Assembly: GCF_001659605.2 (NCBI RefSeq)
Contig: NC_035177.2
Coordinates: 3,348,611-3,412,610 of the forward strand
Reading direction: 5' to 3'
DNA: 64,000 bases
DNA from: Manihot esculenta
Lineage: Eukaryota > Streptophyta > Magnoliopsida > Malpighiales > Euphorbiaceae
Of this stretch, positions 45,298-58,018 are shown piece by piece. A program made the translations under genes and the position numbers. The notes under the pieces were generated by a model that was not told the origin of the DNA, searched no databases, and saw only the letters and a list, made by a program, of their open reading frames with translations. Each line of letters begins with the position of its first letter. Position 1 is the first letter of the stretch.

Positions 45298-48200
45298 TTA
45301 AAAGAGCTGAGGGTACTGCTGGAGCATAGACTCCCGTGTCTCCCAAGTGCACTCTTCCAAGTTGTGGTGGTTCCACAGGACTTTCACCATCGGGATTTCC
45401 TTGTTTCTTAACTTTCTGATCTGCGTGTCTATGATCCGTACTGGCTGTTCAACATAGGTGAGATCCTCTTGGACCTCCACATCAGGCTCACTAAGAACCT
45501 TGCTCGGATCTGACACAAACTTCCTCAACATCGAAACATGGAAGACCGGATGGATTCTTGCCATTGAAGCAGGTAAATCTAGCTTGTACGACACATTCCC
45601 AATCTTTTGCAAGATTTCAAAGGGTCCGATGTATCGTGGGGCTAGTTTACCTTTCTTCCCGAAGCGAACCACTCCCTTCATTGGAGACACCTTGAGCAAT
45701 ACCAGATCCCCCTCCTGAAACTCTAACTGCCTTCTGCGGTAGTCTGTATAACTCTTCTGCCTGCTTGCAGCAGTCTTGATTCTTTCTCTGATTATGGGTA
45801 CCACCCTGCTGGTAATCTCTACTAGCTCAGGCCCTGCCAAGGCCTTCTCTCCAACTTCCTCCCAGCAAACAGGTGATCTGCACTTCCTTCCGTACAAAGC
45901 TTCATATGGAGCCATCCCGATGCTAGCATGATGGCTGTTATTGTAGGCAAACTCCACCAAAGGTAGATGCTGCCTCCAAGAACCGCCAAAGTCCAGCACA
46001 CACATTCTGAGCATATCCTCGATAGTCTGGATGGTCCTTTCTGACTGTCCATCAGTCTGGGGGTGGAAGGCAGTACTGAAATCCAACCTAGTACCCATGG
46101 CATTCTGCAGACTCCGCCAAAACCTGGAGGTGAACTGGGGCCCTCTATCTGACACTATCGAAACGGGAACCCCATGCAGCCTGACGATCTCGTCCACATA
46201 CACCTGCGCCAACTTGTCCACAGAATAGCCACTCCTGACAGGAATGAAGTGAGCAGATTTGGTGAGTCTGTCCACAATCACCCATATGGAGTCCACTCTG
46301 TTGGACGCCGCTGGTAACCCTACTACGAAGTCCATAGCTATATTTTCCCATTTCCATTCTGGAATAGGTAGCGGGTTAAGCATTCCAGCTGGCTTCTGAT
46401 GTTCCAGCTTCACCCTCTGACACACTTCGCAGGCTGACACGAACTGTGCCACTTCTTTCTTCATTGCTGGCCACCAATAAACCTTTTTCAAATCTTGATA
46501 CATCTTGGTGGCTCCGGGGTGAATGCTGTATCTTGCATTATGAGCCTCTCTCATAATGTCTCCTTTTAGCCCTATGTCGTCTGGTACACATAATCGACTC
46601 CCATAGCGGAGGATCCCTTTACTGTCGAATCTGAACTCACTATCATTGCCTGACTGAACAGTCCTGGCAATCTTCACTAACTCGGGGTCCTCATGCTGTT
46701 TCTGAGCAACTTGCTCAAGGAACACGGGTGTCACTTTCATCTGAGCCAACAAGGCACCTGTACCCGACAACTCTAACTGTAGCCCTTCTTCGATGAGCTT
46801 GTAGAACTCCTTTACTACTGGTCTTCGTTCTGCCGTGATGTGGGATAGACTGCCGAGTGATTTCCGGCTTAAGGCATCAGCTACTACATTAGCCTTACCC
46901 GGATGATACTGGATTTTGCAATCGTAGTCACTGAGCAGTTCTACCCATCTTCTCTGTCTCAAATTCAAATCTCTTTGACTCAGGATGTGCTGCAGGCTCT
47001 TATGATCTGTAAAGATCTCACATTTTACCCCATAGAGGTAGTGCCTCCACATCTTGAGTGCAAAGATTACTGCTGCCATCTCAAGGTCATGTGTGGGGTA
47101 ATTCAACTCATGCTTCTTCAGCTGCCTAGAAGCATAAGCAATCACCCTCTCATTCTGCATCAGTACACAACCCAGTCCCACACGGGACGCATCACAAAAG
47201 ACTGTAAAGTCCTCATCACCAGATGGCAGAGCTAAAACTGGTGCTGAAGTCAACCTCTTCTTAAGTTCTTCAAAACTCTCTTCGCACTGGTCGGTCCACA
47301 GAAATTTCTGATTCTTCCTGGTTAACCTGGTCAGAGGAGCTGCTATCTTTGAGAAGTCCTGAACGAACCTCCTGTAGTAACCAGCCAAACCCAAGAAACT
47401 TCTAATCTCTGTCACTGAAGTGGGTCTAGGCCAGTTAGCCACAGTTTCTGTCTTCTTGGGGTCCACCTCAATACCATTCTCTGACACTACATGCCCCAAG
47501 AACGAAATGCTCCTCAGCCAGAATTCACATTTAGAGAACTTGGCATACAAGCCATGTTCCCTCAAAGTCTGCAAGACCAACCGCAGATGATGGGCATGCT
47601 CTTCTGCATTCCTGGAATACACTAAGATATCATCTATGAAGACAATAACGAAGTGATCCAGGTATTGGCTAAATACTCTGTTCATGAGATCCATGAATGC
47701 TGCAGGGGCGTTTGTTAACCCGAACGGCATCACTAGGAACTCATAGTGCCCATATCTGGTTCTGAAAGCTGTCTTCGGCACGTCCTCATCTCTGATCCTC
47801 AGCTGATGATACCCAGATCTCAGATCTATTTTGGAGAAACAACCTGCTCCTGCTAGCTGGTCGAATAGATCATCGATCCTAGGCAACGGGTACTTGTTCT
47901 TGGTAGTGACCTTGTTCAACTGTCTGTAGTCGATACAAAGTCTAAGGGATCCATCCTTCTTTTTCACGAACAACACTGGAGCACCCCAGGGTGAGGTACT
48001 CGGTCGGATGAAACCCTTATCTACCAGCTCCTGCAACTGTTCTTTAAGCTCTTTCAGCTCTGCTGGCGCCATCCTGTAGGGAGGGATAGAGATCGGTCTG
48101 GTTCCTGGCATCAATTCTATCTCGAACTCTATCTCCCTAGGAGGCGGTAAACCTGGCAGTTCGTCTGGGAAGACATCTAAGAACTCTCTAACCACAGGCA

Positions 48201-50286
48201 CTGAGGCGGGCTCTCTGACATCTCTGTCTAGCTCTCTCACATGAGCTAGATAACCCTGACAACCCCTCCTGAGCAGCCTACGAGCCTGTAGGGCTGATAT
48301 CAAACCTCTAGGTGTACTCCCCCTGTCTCCTCTAAAGACAACCTCTGACCCATCCTGACATCTGAACTTAACTACCTTGTCTCTGCAATCCAAGGTAGCA
48401 CCATGGGTAGATAGCCAATCCATCCCTAGAATGACGTCAAAATCTGTCAAGTCTAGAACCACAAGGTCGGCGGATAGGCATCTTCCCTCTATGAAAACTG
48501 GACTGTACTGGCAGACTGACTCCGCCACTGACGGGTCACACTTGGGTCCACTAACCCATAGGGGACACTCTAACCCAGAGACCATCAAACCCAACCTCTC
48601 GACCGCTCTCGGAGAAACAAAAGAATGGGATGCACCCGGGTCCATTAAGGCATAAGCATCTGAACAACCAATGATGATATTACCTGACACCACGGTGTTG
48701 GATGCGTTTGCCTCCTGCTGTGTCATAGTGAAGATCCGTGCTGGAGCTGACGGACCTTCCCCTCTGTAAGCTGATGAAGAAGAGGCTGACCCTCTCCCTC
48801 GGCCTCTGCCACTGGCCTGTGTCGCGGCTGAAGCTGCTGGCTGTGCCACACTACCCGAAGTAGTCTGCTGGGGCCGTGCCATAGGAACTGCTCTAGGACA
48901 CTCCATGGACATGTGTCCCTCCTGCCCACACCTGTAGCAGGCTGTTGTCCCAAAACGGCATACCCCTCTGTGTAGCTTACCACACCGTGCACACACTGCA
49001 TTATCAGCACCAGAGCTTGAGCCACTTCCTAGTCCCAGACCTGATTTGATCTTGCTCCAGAACTTATTCTTCTTTGGTTTCTTAGTGGTACTGCTCCACT
49101 TCTTACTAGCTGAACTCAAGGATGAAGGATCTATCCTTCCCCCACCTGGGGTCTTAGAACCAGAAGGTTGTGCCACTGACTGTTTAACTTTTCCCTCTAT
49201 TACGGCACTAGCCTCCATTCTCCTGGCCATGTCTATAATGGCATGGAAACTTTCTCTATCGGCTGACTGAATCAAAGAGGAATACCTGGAATTGAGCCTC
49301 ATGGTATACCTCCTCGACTTCTTCGAATCTGTGTCCAGATGTTGCCCAGCAAACGGCAACAACTCTAAGAATCTATCGGTGTACTCATCGACACCCATCT
49401 CATCTGTCTGTTTCAGCTGTTCAAACTCAATCATCTTCAACTCCCTTGAACTGTCAGGGAAAGCCCAACCTGCGAACTCAGTCGCGAACTCCTCCCATGA
49501 AAGATTGTCCACCCTCGGTTTCACATAGCCCTTGAACCATTCACGGGCCTTTTTGCATTTCAGGGTGAAACCAGCCATCTGAATGGCTCTGCTGTCATCA
49601 GCACCTATCTCATCTGTAATTGTTTTGACCTTCTCCAGGTACACAAACGGATCATCACCTGTATCAAACTGGGGAGCACCCAACTTCATGTAGTCGGTCA
49701 TCTTGGCCTTGCTCCCTCTAGATGAGGTAGGTTGAGGTCTTTGGGTTTCTGGAACTGTGGGTTCTGCTGGTGGTGGTGGTGCGACATCCCCTGGGATAGG
49801 GTTTGCCGTGCCTGGATGGAAGGATGGAGGTGGGTACATAGGGTACTGTGGATACTGTGGGTAGAAAGGTGGGTATGGCATGTGAGAAGGGTAATGATTA
49901 AAACTGGGGTAATCCGATGTACTTCCCATCGAATACCCGGGGTATGGTGAAAAAGGTGGGTACTGGGGTGGTAGAACAAACCCCGAGGCCTGAGTGCCTC
50001 CCTGAGACTCACCCATGCCCTCTTCTGGCATGTTTACACCAAGGTTACCGTCCCTCCTCTGCTCCACATCCATCTCTTCTTCTCCATCAACTGACATTCT
50101 TTCCTGAACTGTACCCCTTACTGATCTGCTTCTACCCAGATCCAAGGACCTTCTAGGGTCCCTCACTGTTCTGTCTCTGTTGGACCTGCTTGACATTGCC
50201 CTTGGCAATGCTGGAGGACGGGCGCTCGTGCCCTCATCCTCCGGTGGTACTCTAGTCAATCTAGCTGATCGACGAGTTCCTCGCAT
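45298..50286 (-). CDS. K gag-pol polyprotein (gag, protease, RT, RNase H, integrase, chromodomain)
   Basis: 1662 residues with no stop. I chose the start at [15 protein letters not shown] because W, H and Y all begin there; the frame stays open 22 codons upstream. Order with approximate residues: charged and P/Y-rich N-terminus 1-190; capsid 200-390 ([24 protein letters not shown]); knuckles [12 protein letters not shown] and [15 protein letters not shown] near 450; protease with active-site DPGAS near 549; RT 760-930 with FIDDILVYS (catalytic DD near 884); RNase H 1020-1140 ([10 protein letters not shown]); integrase finger ending CEVCQRV near 1285; catalytic AMDFVVGLP near 1317, SDRGPQF near 1377 and QSERT near 1413; GPFEIL tail; chromodomain 1610-1655 ([20 protein letters not shown]). 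The protein would package, copy and integrate the element in the nucleus. No missing catalytic residue was noticed. Confidence 0.95.
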   Translation of the reverse strand: MRGTRRSARLTRVPPEDEGTSARPPALPRAMSSRSNRDRTVRDPRRSLDLGRSRSVRGTVQERMSVDGEEEMDVEQRRDGNLGVNMPEEGMGESQGGTQASGFVLPPQYPPFSPYPGYSMGSTSDYPSFNHYPSHMPYPPFYPQYPQYPMYPPPSFHPGTANPIPGDVAPPPPAEPTVPETQRPQPTSSRGSKAKMTDYMKLGAPQFDTGDDPFVYLEKVKTITDEIGADDSRAIQMAGFTLKCKKAREWFKGYVKPRVDNLSWEEFATEFAGWAFPDSSRELKMIEFEQLKQTDEMGVDEYTDRFLELLPFAGQHLDTDSKKSRRYTMRLNSRYSSLIQSADRESFHAIIDMARRMEASAVIEGKVKQSVAQPSGSKTPGGGRIDPSSLSSASKKWSSTTKKPKKNKFWSKIKSGLGLGSGSSSGADNAVCARCGKLHRGVCRFGTTACYRCGQEGHMSMECPRAVPMARPQQTTSGSVAQPAASAATQASGRGRGRGSASSSSAYRGEGPSAPARIFTMTQQEANASNTVVSGNIIIGCSDAYALMDPGASHSFVSPRAVERLGLMVSGLECPLWVSGPKCDPSVAESVCQYSPVFIEGRCLSADLVVLDLTDFDVILGMDWLSTHGATLDCRDKVVKFRCQDGSEVVFRGDRGSTPRGLISALQARRLLRRGCQGYLAHVRELDRDVREPASVPVVREFLDVFPDELPGLPPPREIEFEIELMPGTRPISIPPYRMAPAELKELKEQLQELVDKGFIRPSTSPWGAPVLFVKKKDGSLRLCIDYRQLNKVTTKNKYPLPRIDDLFDQLAGAGCFSKIDLRSGYHQLRIRDEDVPKTAFRTRYGHYEFLVMPFGLTNAPAAFMDLMNRVFSQYLDHFVIVFIDDILVYSRNAEEHAHHLRLVLQTLREHGLYAKFSKCEFWLRSISFLGHVVSENGIEVDPKKTETVANWPRPTSVTEIRSFLGLAGYYRRFVQDFSKIAAPLTRLTRKNQKFLWTDQCEESFEELKKRLTSAPVLALPSGDEDFTVFCDASRVGLGCVLMQNERVIAYASRQLKKHELNYPTHDLEMAAVIFALKMWRHYLYGVKCEIFTDHKSLQHILSQRDLNLRQRRWVELLSDYDCKIQYHPGKANVVADALSRKSLGSLSHITAERRPVVKEFYKLIEEGLQLELSGTGALLAQMKVTPVFLEQVAQKQHEDPELVKIARTVQSGNDSEFRFDSKGILRYGSRLCVPDDIGLKGDIMREAHNARYSIHPGATKMYQDLKKVYWWPAMKKEVAQFVSACEVCQRVKLEHQKPAGMLNPLPIPEWKWENIAMDFVVGLPAASNRVDSIWVIVDRLTKSAHFIPVRSGYSVDKLAQVYVDEIVRLHGVPVSIVSDRGPQFTSRFWRSLQNAMGTRLDFSTAFHPQTDGQSERTIQTIEDMLRMCVLDFGGSWRQHLPLVEFAYNNSHHASIGMAPYEALYGRKCRSPVCWEEVGEKALAGPELVEITSRVVPIIRERIKTAASRQKSYTDYRRRQLEFQEGDLVLLKVSPMKGVVRFGKKGKLAPRYIGPFEILQKIGNVSYKLDLPASMARIHPVFHVSMLRKFVSDPSKVLSEPDVEVQEDLTYVEQPVRIIDTQIRKLRNKEIPMVKVLWNHHNLEECTWETRESMLQQYPQLF

Positions 50287-50536
50287 TCTGTTTACTGAAA
50301 AACAGCACAGATAACAAAACATTAGCATCAGATGGTTCATGTGGAAACACATGAACCCACATCATATACACATCATAATCATAGCATATCTCATGGCATA
50401 CATACTTGCATTCTAGACAGGACTCTACATCCTATCCTAGTGGACATGATTTCCTATTGTGCTTGACCTTTCTATAACATCTATGAGCCCGACACTCTAG
50501 GTCCGACCATATGAACCTAGGGCTCTGATACCATTT
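50287..50536 (-). other. K leader with tRNA-Met primer site
   Basis: Non-coding leader. Primer site on the minus strand at 50522-50533 (TGGTATCAGAGC), three bases from the LTR. It shares with H the block that contains CATCCTATCCTAGTGGACATG. Confidence 0.9.
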
Positions 50537-52960
50537 TGTAACGACCCGGAAACCGGACCGCTACCGGCGCTAGGATTCAGGTCGGCTTAAGGCCGCCGGA
50601 ACCCGTAGCAAGCCAAACATACATCCTGTGAACCTGTTCAATCCCATACATGAACCAAAACATACATAAAAATTAAAACTTTTCTTTCATTTAAACATTT
50701 CTTTACCCAGCCTAGCCTGTGCAAGCATAACCATAACATAAACCCCTCATTGGAGTTCTCAACAAATACTCCAATGGGGTACATAACATATATCAGGCTT
50801 GGGTTACATAAACATCATAAAACATTTATCTCATGTATTCAAGGGATTACAACAGACTCTAGTCAAGCACACTATATAACTTACATTACATTACATAACA
50901 TACTTTTACATTATGAATAAACCATGTCCACTTCTATGCTATTACAGAGACTTCTCTTACTCTTGCTGACTTCTCTATCTACACAGTACCTGCAAGACTG
51001 GGGTTAGGGGAGAGGGGTGAGCTAAAAAGCCCAGTGAGTAAAAAGTAAAAACATGATATTAATTCCTCCCTTTTTAGGTATTTTATTCTTAATTTTATTA
51101 TTATTATCATTTGATTTAGTTCCACACTTTTTAGGTATATTATTATTCATTTTATTATTAACATTGAATAACTTAACTTTTACTTCACATGCTTTCATGA
51201 AATGCAACACATCACATTTAATCACATAAAGGATGGTATTGTCACCATTAGTCCTCACATCTCCAAGTGCCAGGGGCGTAGAATGGGCCTCGCTGGTCTT
51301 TCTCTTACATAACATACATATCATAACATTCCAAAGTGCCAGGGGCGTAGAATGGGCCTCGCTGGTCTTTCTCTTACATAGTGCCAGGGGCGTAGAATGG
51401 GCCTCACTGGTCTTCCATAACATATCATCATAACATAACATTAGAGGACTATGGATCACCCAATAACCATCCACATCAACATCAAATTATGCAATGCAAC
51501 ATATTCGTGAATTTCTAATGCAAACATCCTGAACATCACATGGCATTAATGATGCATGAGTATGCTATCAGATTCATTCATTTGTTCATTCATTCATTAC
51601 TTAAAAACTTAGGGAATAATCCCACTCACCTGGTGACCGAAGCTTTAACGACGGACTCTGAAAGACTATCTCACAACCGGGGGTCTCGGGTCCTCGGGTC
51701 CGAACCTACACAGGTGGACTCAAATGAGGCACCAAACAACAAGAACATAACTCTAAACATACCCCCAAAAACTTCCTAAAAACACCTCAAAACATCCCTA
51801 GAAAACATGCAAGAAAAGGCTGGGAAGGGCACTTTCGGCGGCACCTTCGGCGGCCGGAAGTCCCTCCAGAGCCGAAAGTCAGGCAGGTTCGGCGGCACCT
51901 TCGGCGGCCGAAACTCCCAGACAGAGACGAAACTCATGCATGTTCGGCGGCACCTTCGGCGGCCGAAAGTCTCGGACAGAGCCGAAACTCAAACTTTCGG
52001 GGGCAGGCTTCGGCAGCCTAAAGCTGCCTCCCACGCTGGTTCGGCGGCCGAAAGTACCTTCGGCTGCCGAACCTGGTTTCTGCCAAAGGGCAGAAACTTG
52101 GTTCCTCTTGCCCAAAACAACCCCCTACACAACCAATCATGCATAAACCTATTCTACAACAATCATACTCAAGCATACAAACTCCTAGGGGCCTCCAACA
52201 AGCTTAAACCCCAACTACAACACACAAGCAAGCCACATTGCACATAAACACACATTAAACCATGGATTTTTCATAAAAACTCATCAAGCCTACTCATGCA
52301 TTTCTACCCCAAAAACTTGCATAAAACTTACTTAAAACACATATAGAACTAGAGATCGGCTCTTACCTCTTGAAGATCGAGAGAGAAACGATCCTAGCTC
52401 GAAGATGGGGAGATTCGAGTTCTTGAACCTCAAAGCTCCAAAACTTGCTTAAACTTTAAAACTCTTCAAAAACAAGATGTAACTTGTTAAGATCTAAAGG
52501 ATTTGAGGGAAAACACTTAAAATGATCATAGGAGGGCTAAAGCTTACCGTCGGCCGAAATGGGAGAGAAAACCTCGCCTGTTTCGGTCACGGGGTCTCTT
52601 ATAGGGCAGGTTCTGTCACCTTTCGGCGGCCTAACGTGCCCCCACATCTCATGCATGTTCGGCGGCCGAACATGAGGTTCGGCGGCCGAACCTTGAGTCT
52701 TTCAAACAAGGCTTTCGGAGGCCTAAAGCGCTCCCAAAACCCCACCATGTTCGGCGGCCGAACCTCACTTTCGGCGGCCGAACCTGGCAAAGCCTCCTTT
52801 GGTCTTTTTCATTCAAAAACTCAATTTCCTTTTTGTTTAAAACATAAAATACATTAAAAACATTTCATAAAACATGGTTTTACCCTTCTAGAGGTTTCCG
52901 ACATCCGAGATTCCACCGGACGGTAGGAATTCCGATACCGGAGTCTAGCCGGGTATTACA
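50537..52960 (-). repeat. K 5' LTR
   Basis: Same 2424 bp as 42767-45190, shifted by 7770 bp. I noticed no difference. TATA-like TATAAGA (minus strand) at 52597-52603, palindrome clusters at 51830-52080 and 52620-52790. Confidence 0.95.
52620..52790. repeat. TTCGGCGGCCGAA cluster upstream of K promoter
   Basis: Four perfect 13-bp palindromes (about 52658, 52679, 52749, 52770) and two diverged ones, in the U3 side of the TATA-like box. Confidence 0.9.
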
Positions 52961-53545
52961 AGCTCATTTTATGTTTTAAACAAGTTTTAAGAGGATTCAT
53001 GGGGTAGAAATGCATGTTTAGGTTAGTTGAACATTGTTAGGTTTTTATATGTGTTTATGAGCAATGTATGTTGGATATGCATGTTTGATGTGTTGTAGTT
53101 GGGGTTTAGGATAGTTTGAAGCCCCTAGGAGCTATTGTATGTGTTTATGCATGTTTTGGTTTCGTTGTGAAGTTTGGGAGGCATTTGTGCATGAGTTGAG
53201 GCTGAGTTCTACCTTTGGAAGAACTGAGGTTCGGCAGCCGAAGGGACTTTCGGCCACCGAACCTGCCTGTGGAGGCCAACCTTTTGCTGCTGAACCCTGC
53301 CACCGAAAGTGGACTTTCGGCTCTGGAGGGAAGTTTCGGCCGCCGAAGGTGCCGCCGAACATGCATGAGTTTCGTCTCTGGAGGGAACCTTCGGCCGCCA
53401 AAAGTGCCGCCGAAGGTGCATGACTTTCGGCTCTGGAGGGCCTTTCGGCCGCCGAACCTTCCACATGATTCACGCATCATGGATACCATGTGATATATTA
53501 GGGTGTTTGCATTAGTATTCACGAATATGTTGCATTGCATATTAT
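52961..53545 (+). mobile_element. LTR J, part 2
   Basis: Continues J after K (AGCTCATTTTATG). Includes a palindrome cluster at 53225-53465 and ends ATTAT at solo LTR L. A segment between the cluster and CATGATTCACGCATC is missing compared with L, so J has a deletion at about 53465. Confidence 0.88.
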
Positions 53546-55804
53546 TGTAATATCCGGCTAGACTCCGGTATCGGAATTCCTACCGTCCGATAGAATCTCG
53601 GATGTCGGAGACCTCTAGAAGGGTAAAAACCATGTTTTCATAAAATATTTTAATGTATTTTATGGGTTTAAGCAAGAAAAGAATTGAGTTTTTGAATGAA
53701 AAAGACCAAGGAGGCATTTCCAGGTTCAGCTGCCGAACATTGGATAGCTTAGGGGGGGCAAGTTAGGCTTCCGAAAGTTTCAAAGGTTCGGTCGCCGAAC
53801 TTGCATGAGTTTTGGAGGCACTTTAGGCTATCGAAAGGTGGTCTGGCAGTCCCTATATAAGAGCTCCATGGCCGAAACGGGCGATTTTTCTCCCCATTTT
53901 TGCCCACGGTGAGTTCTTGCTCTCCCATGGTTCGTTTTTGATGTTTTTCCTCCAATCTTTCAAGTTTTAACAAGTTTTCACTTGGTTTGAAGATATTTGA
54001 ACAAAAAGAGCAAGTTTTGAAGCTTGGAGACCAAAGAGTTTATTTCTCCCTATCTCCGAGTTAGGATCGTCTTTCCTCTCGATCTTCAAGAGGTAAGCTT
54101 AGATCCAACCTTCCTTGTATGTTTTAAACAAGTTTTATGAAGATCTATGGGGTAGAAATGCATGTTTAGGTTATTTTAAGTTTATGGGTTTTTATGTTGA
54201 GTTTTGAGCAATGTATGTTGGATATGCATGTTTGATGTGTTGTAGTTGGAGTTTAAGATAGTTTGAAGCCCCTAGGAGCTTATATGCTTGAGTATGCATG
54301 TTGTAGAATAGGAAAATGCATGATTGAATGAGTTGGGAGGCGTTTATGCATGTGAAAGGCTGGGTTCTGCCACTTTGGGACAACCCAGGTTCGGCAGCCG
54401 AAGGCCCTTTCGGCCGCCGAACCTGCCTGTGGAGGCCAACTTTTGGCTGCCGAACCCTGCCCCCGAAAGTGGACTTTCGACTCTGGAAGGGACTTTCGGC
54501 CACCGAAGGTGCCGCCGAACATGCATGAGTTTCATCTCTGGAGGGAACCTTCGGCCGCCGAAAGTGCCGCCGAAGGTACATGACTTTCGGCTCTAGAGGG
54601 ACTTTCGGCCACCGAACCTGTCGCCGAAAGTGCCCTGTTCAGCCCTCCTTTGAATGATTTCTATGATTGTTCTAAGGTGTTTTAGGGGGTTTTTGGGGAG
54701 TATCTTAGAGTCATGTTCATGGATGTTTGGTCCCTCATTTGAGTCCACCTGTGTAGGTTCGGACCCGAGGAACCACGGACCTCAGCAGTGAGATAGCTAC
54801 TCCAGAGTCATTTGAGCTAGCCTAAGGTGAGTGGAATAACTCTTTATGCTTTAAAGTAAATAAATCAGTTCTTAGCATGATTCACGCATCATGAATACCA
54901 TGAGATATACTAGGGTGCTTGCATTAGAATTCACGAATATGTTGCATTGCATAATATGATGATGATGTGGATGGGTGTTGGATGATCCTTTAGTCCTCGT
55001 ATGATATGATGTGATATGATATGGTATGGTATGGTATGGAAGTCCAGGTCGAGACCCATTCTACGCCCCTAGCACTATGTTAAGGGAAAGACCAGGTCGA
55101 GACCCATTCTACGCCCCTGGCATTATAGGAATGTTATGTCATGTATGTTATGCTAAGAGAAAGACCAGGTCGAGGCCCATTCTACGCCCCTGGCACTATT
55201 GGGTATGTTGAGGACTATTGGTGACAAAACCATCCTTGATGTGATTTGTCTGTGATGTGATGCATTCCATTGTAGCATATGATCTAAATGTTTTATTATT
55301 TTGTTCACTGGGCTCTAGTAGCTCACCCCACTCCCTTAACCCCAGGTTTGCAGGTACGGGATAGACCAGGAAGTCAAGAAGAGTAAAGTCATGGTCATGT
55401 AATAGCTAGTGGTGGACATGATAAATATTGAAATGTAATGAATAGTATTAGTTAGTTATGAAGTGTAATGATGATATTGAGGATTATAGTTGTGCTTGAC
55501 CCTAGATTGTAATGGTTTAATGATGTTTTAAGTAAGCCAAACTCACTATATGTTATGTTACCCCATTGGAGTATTTGATGAGGACTCTAGTGTGGGGTTG
55601 ATGATTATGTTTACGATTTGTGCATGCACAGGTTGAGTTTGGTGATTGGATGAAAAGAAAAGTTTTAAATTTTTATGTAATTGTTAATCATGTATGGGAT
55701 TAAACAGGTATACAGGATGAATGTTTGGCTTGCTACGGGTCCTGGCGGCCTTAAGCCGATCTAGATCCTAGCGCCGGTAGCGGTCTGGTTTCCGAGTCGT
55801 TACA
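53546..55804 (+). mobile_element. Solo LTR L, family 1
   Basis: TGTAATATCCGGC...TTTCCGAGTCGTTACA, 2259 bp, flanked by ATTAT (53541-53545 and 55805-55809). TATATAA box at 53854-53860, palindrome clusters before it (53730-53840) and after it (54390-54630), and a three-unit array with CGAGACCCATTCTACGCCCC at about 55040-55195. Confidence 0.94.
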
Positions 55805-56078
55805 ATTATGTTGTTGATGTGGATGAATGTTGAGTGATCCATTAGCCCTCGTATGTTATGTCATGATGTGATGATGATACGGTATGGAAGTCCAGGAAGA
55901 CCCATTCTACGTCACAGGCACTATGTAAGAGAAAGTCTAGGAAGACTCATTCTACGTCCCTGGCATCTTAGAATGTTATGATATGTTATGTAAGGGAAAG
56001 ACCAGGACCCAATCTATATTCTGGCACTAATGGAAAATGTAGAGGGCTATTGGTGATAAATTCATCCCTGATGTGATT
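55805..56078 (+). mobile_element. LTR J, part 3
   Basis: Continues ATTATGTTGTTGATGTGGAT to GATGTGATT, where M inserted. Contains J's degenerate version of the tandem array (AGTCCAGGAAGACCCATTCT). Confidence 0.88.
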
Positions 56079-57885
56079 TCATAGAGCATATTTTAGTCCA
56101 TTTTATCATTATGTTCTTGATGTTTATTTACATATTTTCTACTTAATTTTGTGGTTTTAATTATGTTTTGCAGATATTAGGTGTAAAGAGACAATCTGGA
56201 GAAAATGCTCTTAAAACTGCCAAAAAGTGCCAAATATGGAAAGTGCTAAAAAAGAAAAGTTTCCAAATAAGGAAAGTTTTCAGAAAAGGAAAGTTTTCAA
56301 ATGAGGAAAGTGCAGAAGCAAAAGCAAACATGGAAAGCTCAGTCAGAAGATTATTTGAAATTCAAATCGCAGATCTTTCTTTCCTTGTTCAAAGATGTGC
56401 ACACACTACAGCAGTCATATCTTCCTATTTAGGCAGCAAGATCTCAAAGAGATGCTCTTCCTCTTCTGCATTCAATATTCAAATTTCAAAAGGGGCTCCA
56501 CCTAAAAAGGAATGTATGGAAAAGCATATCTTCCCCTTTGAAGATCAAAATTCGTGCATCCTTCCTATTCAGAAACAATCTGCACGCTTTCCTCTTCTGA
56601 GAGCCATCTGCGCGCCACCTTCCTTTTCTGCAACAACTTGGGCAGCAAGTTGCACATGGGCAGCATCTTGGGCAGCCTCTACACTAATTAGGAAGTAAGG
56701 TCAGCATCTAAACTTATTTAGGAAGCACAATCTGCGCCTCCTTCCCTTTCTGAGACCAAACTGCGCGCACCAACTTCCTTCCGCAGTGCATTTTCGCGCA
56801 GCCTTCCTTCTGAAGCCGAAAAGCGCGATTCTTTCCTTTTCAGACACATCTTGGGCAGAAAATACCTCTTGGGCAGTAAGTATGACCTAGGGCAACACTT
56901 CTCAACTATAAAAAGCCACATAAGAAGCCTCTAGAGGGCCCTTAAGCTCCCATTGGGAGACACCTACGAAATTCACATCTCTTCTTCTACCTTTCTTCTT
57001 TTCTTTTATTTTAGTTTTGTTTCAGCCATGAGAGGCTGAAATCTTTTATTCTAGTTGAAGATTAGGTGATACTTTGGTTGTTTTATGGATTGGGAGACTT
57101 GATCAAACATTGTTTAACTTTTGGTTGTTCAATATTTATGCAATTTCATGCTTGATTTTAATATTGCTTTGTTGTTTAGATCTACGTTGATTCTTGATTG
57201 CAAAGTAATAATATGTTAGTTTGGATGATTTAAGTCCGTAATTGCTTAGATTATTCTTACATAAGAATACTTGGGATAAAACCCAAGGAAATTGTATGAT
57301 CTAGCGTTATCTCCATACGTTTGGGTAGCTAGGATTGGATCTCTCTATTTCTTAATGCAATTGACAATTGTTTTGATGCCTAAGGCCCAAGGACGTTCCT
57401 TGGCAATTTGTTAATTAGTAATTAATTAGAGGACGTTCCCTAATTGGTTTAATCATAAGGAGAGATAATGGTGGTGAGAAGCGTCTTCCATCCCCATAAC
57501 TAATCTATTGAATCAACCCAAAAGAACAAAGTGTCTGTGATCAATCCTAATAACTAAAGTGGATCCAATACTTCAACTAGAGTTTTCTTATTATTTATTT
57601 CTCTTTTATTTTATTATTCGCTTATTTTAATTGCTTTTAGTAGTTTATTAATCAAATCAATCTCAAACCCGCCATTTTACTTTTACTGCAATTTGTTTTT
57701 ATTCCGCTTTCAGTTTATCTCATTTTTGGTTTATCTCATTGTTTCAGTTTATTTTATTGGTCTTATTGAGAAAAATAAATAGGTAATCAATTCTCTGTGG
57801 ATTCGATCCTTCACCACTATCTGCAGTTGTAAATTGTAGGTAACCAAGAAGGTTATTTTTGACCGGCTTCGACAACCGCGAGTCA
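56079..57885 (+). repeat. M 5' LTR
   Basis: TATAAAAA promoter box at 56907-56914. GGAAAG-rich segment 56235-56310, TTGGGCAGC array 56630-56880, the GCCATGAGAGGCTGAAATC hairpin and the CCAAGGACGTTCCTTGG palindrome at 57387-57403. A 176-codon frame (56168-56698) is open in both LTRs but has no recognisable domain, so I do not call it a gene. Confidence 0.93.
57387..57403. repeat. CCAAGGACGTTCCTTGG palindrome (M 5' LTR)
   Basis: CCAAGGA-CGT-TCCTTGG, a perfect stem. It is followed about 40 bp later by the related AGAGGACGTTCCCTAATT. The pair is kept in V, X, Z, M and P. Confidence 0.9.
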
Positions 57886-58018
57886 AAAATTAGCACCGTT
57901 GCCGGGGAGTTGATTTAACTTATTTGTTTTTTTTTTCAGGACCAAATTCCAAAAAAGAAAAAAAAGAACACTCTGCGCAGAATCATCTTCGGAAACATCT
58001 CAATCGCAGATCTGAATC

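Larger units (their letters stand above)
42767..52960 (-). mobile_element. K: complete family-1 chromovirus-type retrotransposon
   Basis: 10,194 bp, flanked on both sides by AGCTC (42762-42766 and 52961-52965). Two 2424-bp LTRs (42767-45190 and 50537-52960) that look identical, a tRNA-Met primer site at 50522-50533, a polypurine tract at 45191-45205 and one uninterrupted gag-pol frame. All parts needed for autonomous copying are visible. This is the youngest complete insertion of the window and a plausible helper for W. Confidence 0.95.

Noticed and set aside
51830..52080. CRISPR-like array of short palindromes with spacers
   Set aside because: Spacers are themselves repeated, units vary in length, there are no cas genes, and this is plant LTR DNA.
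42767..52960. 2.4-kb segmental duplication (42767-45190 and 50537-52960)
   Set aside because: They are the two LTRs of one element K, bounded by a primer site, a polypurine tract and a shared AGCTC target duplication.
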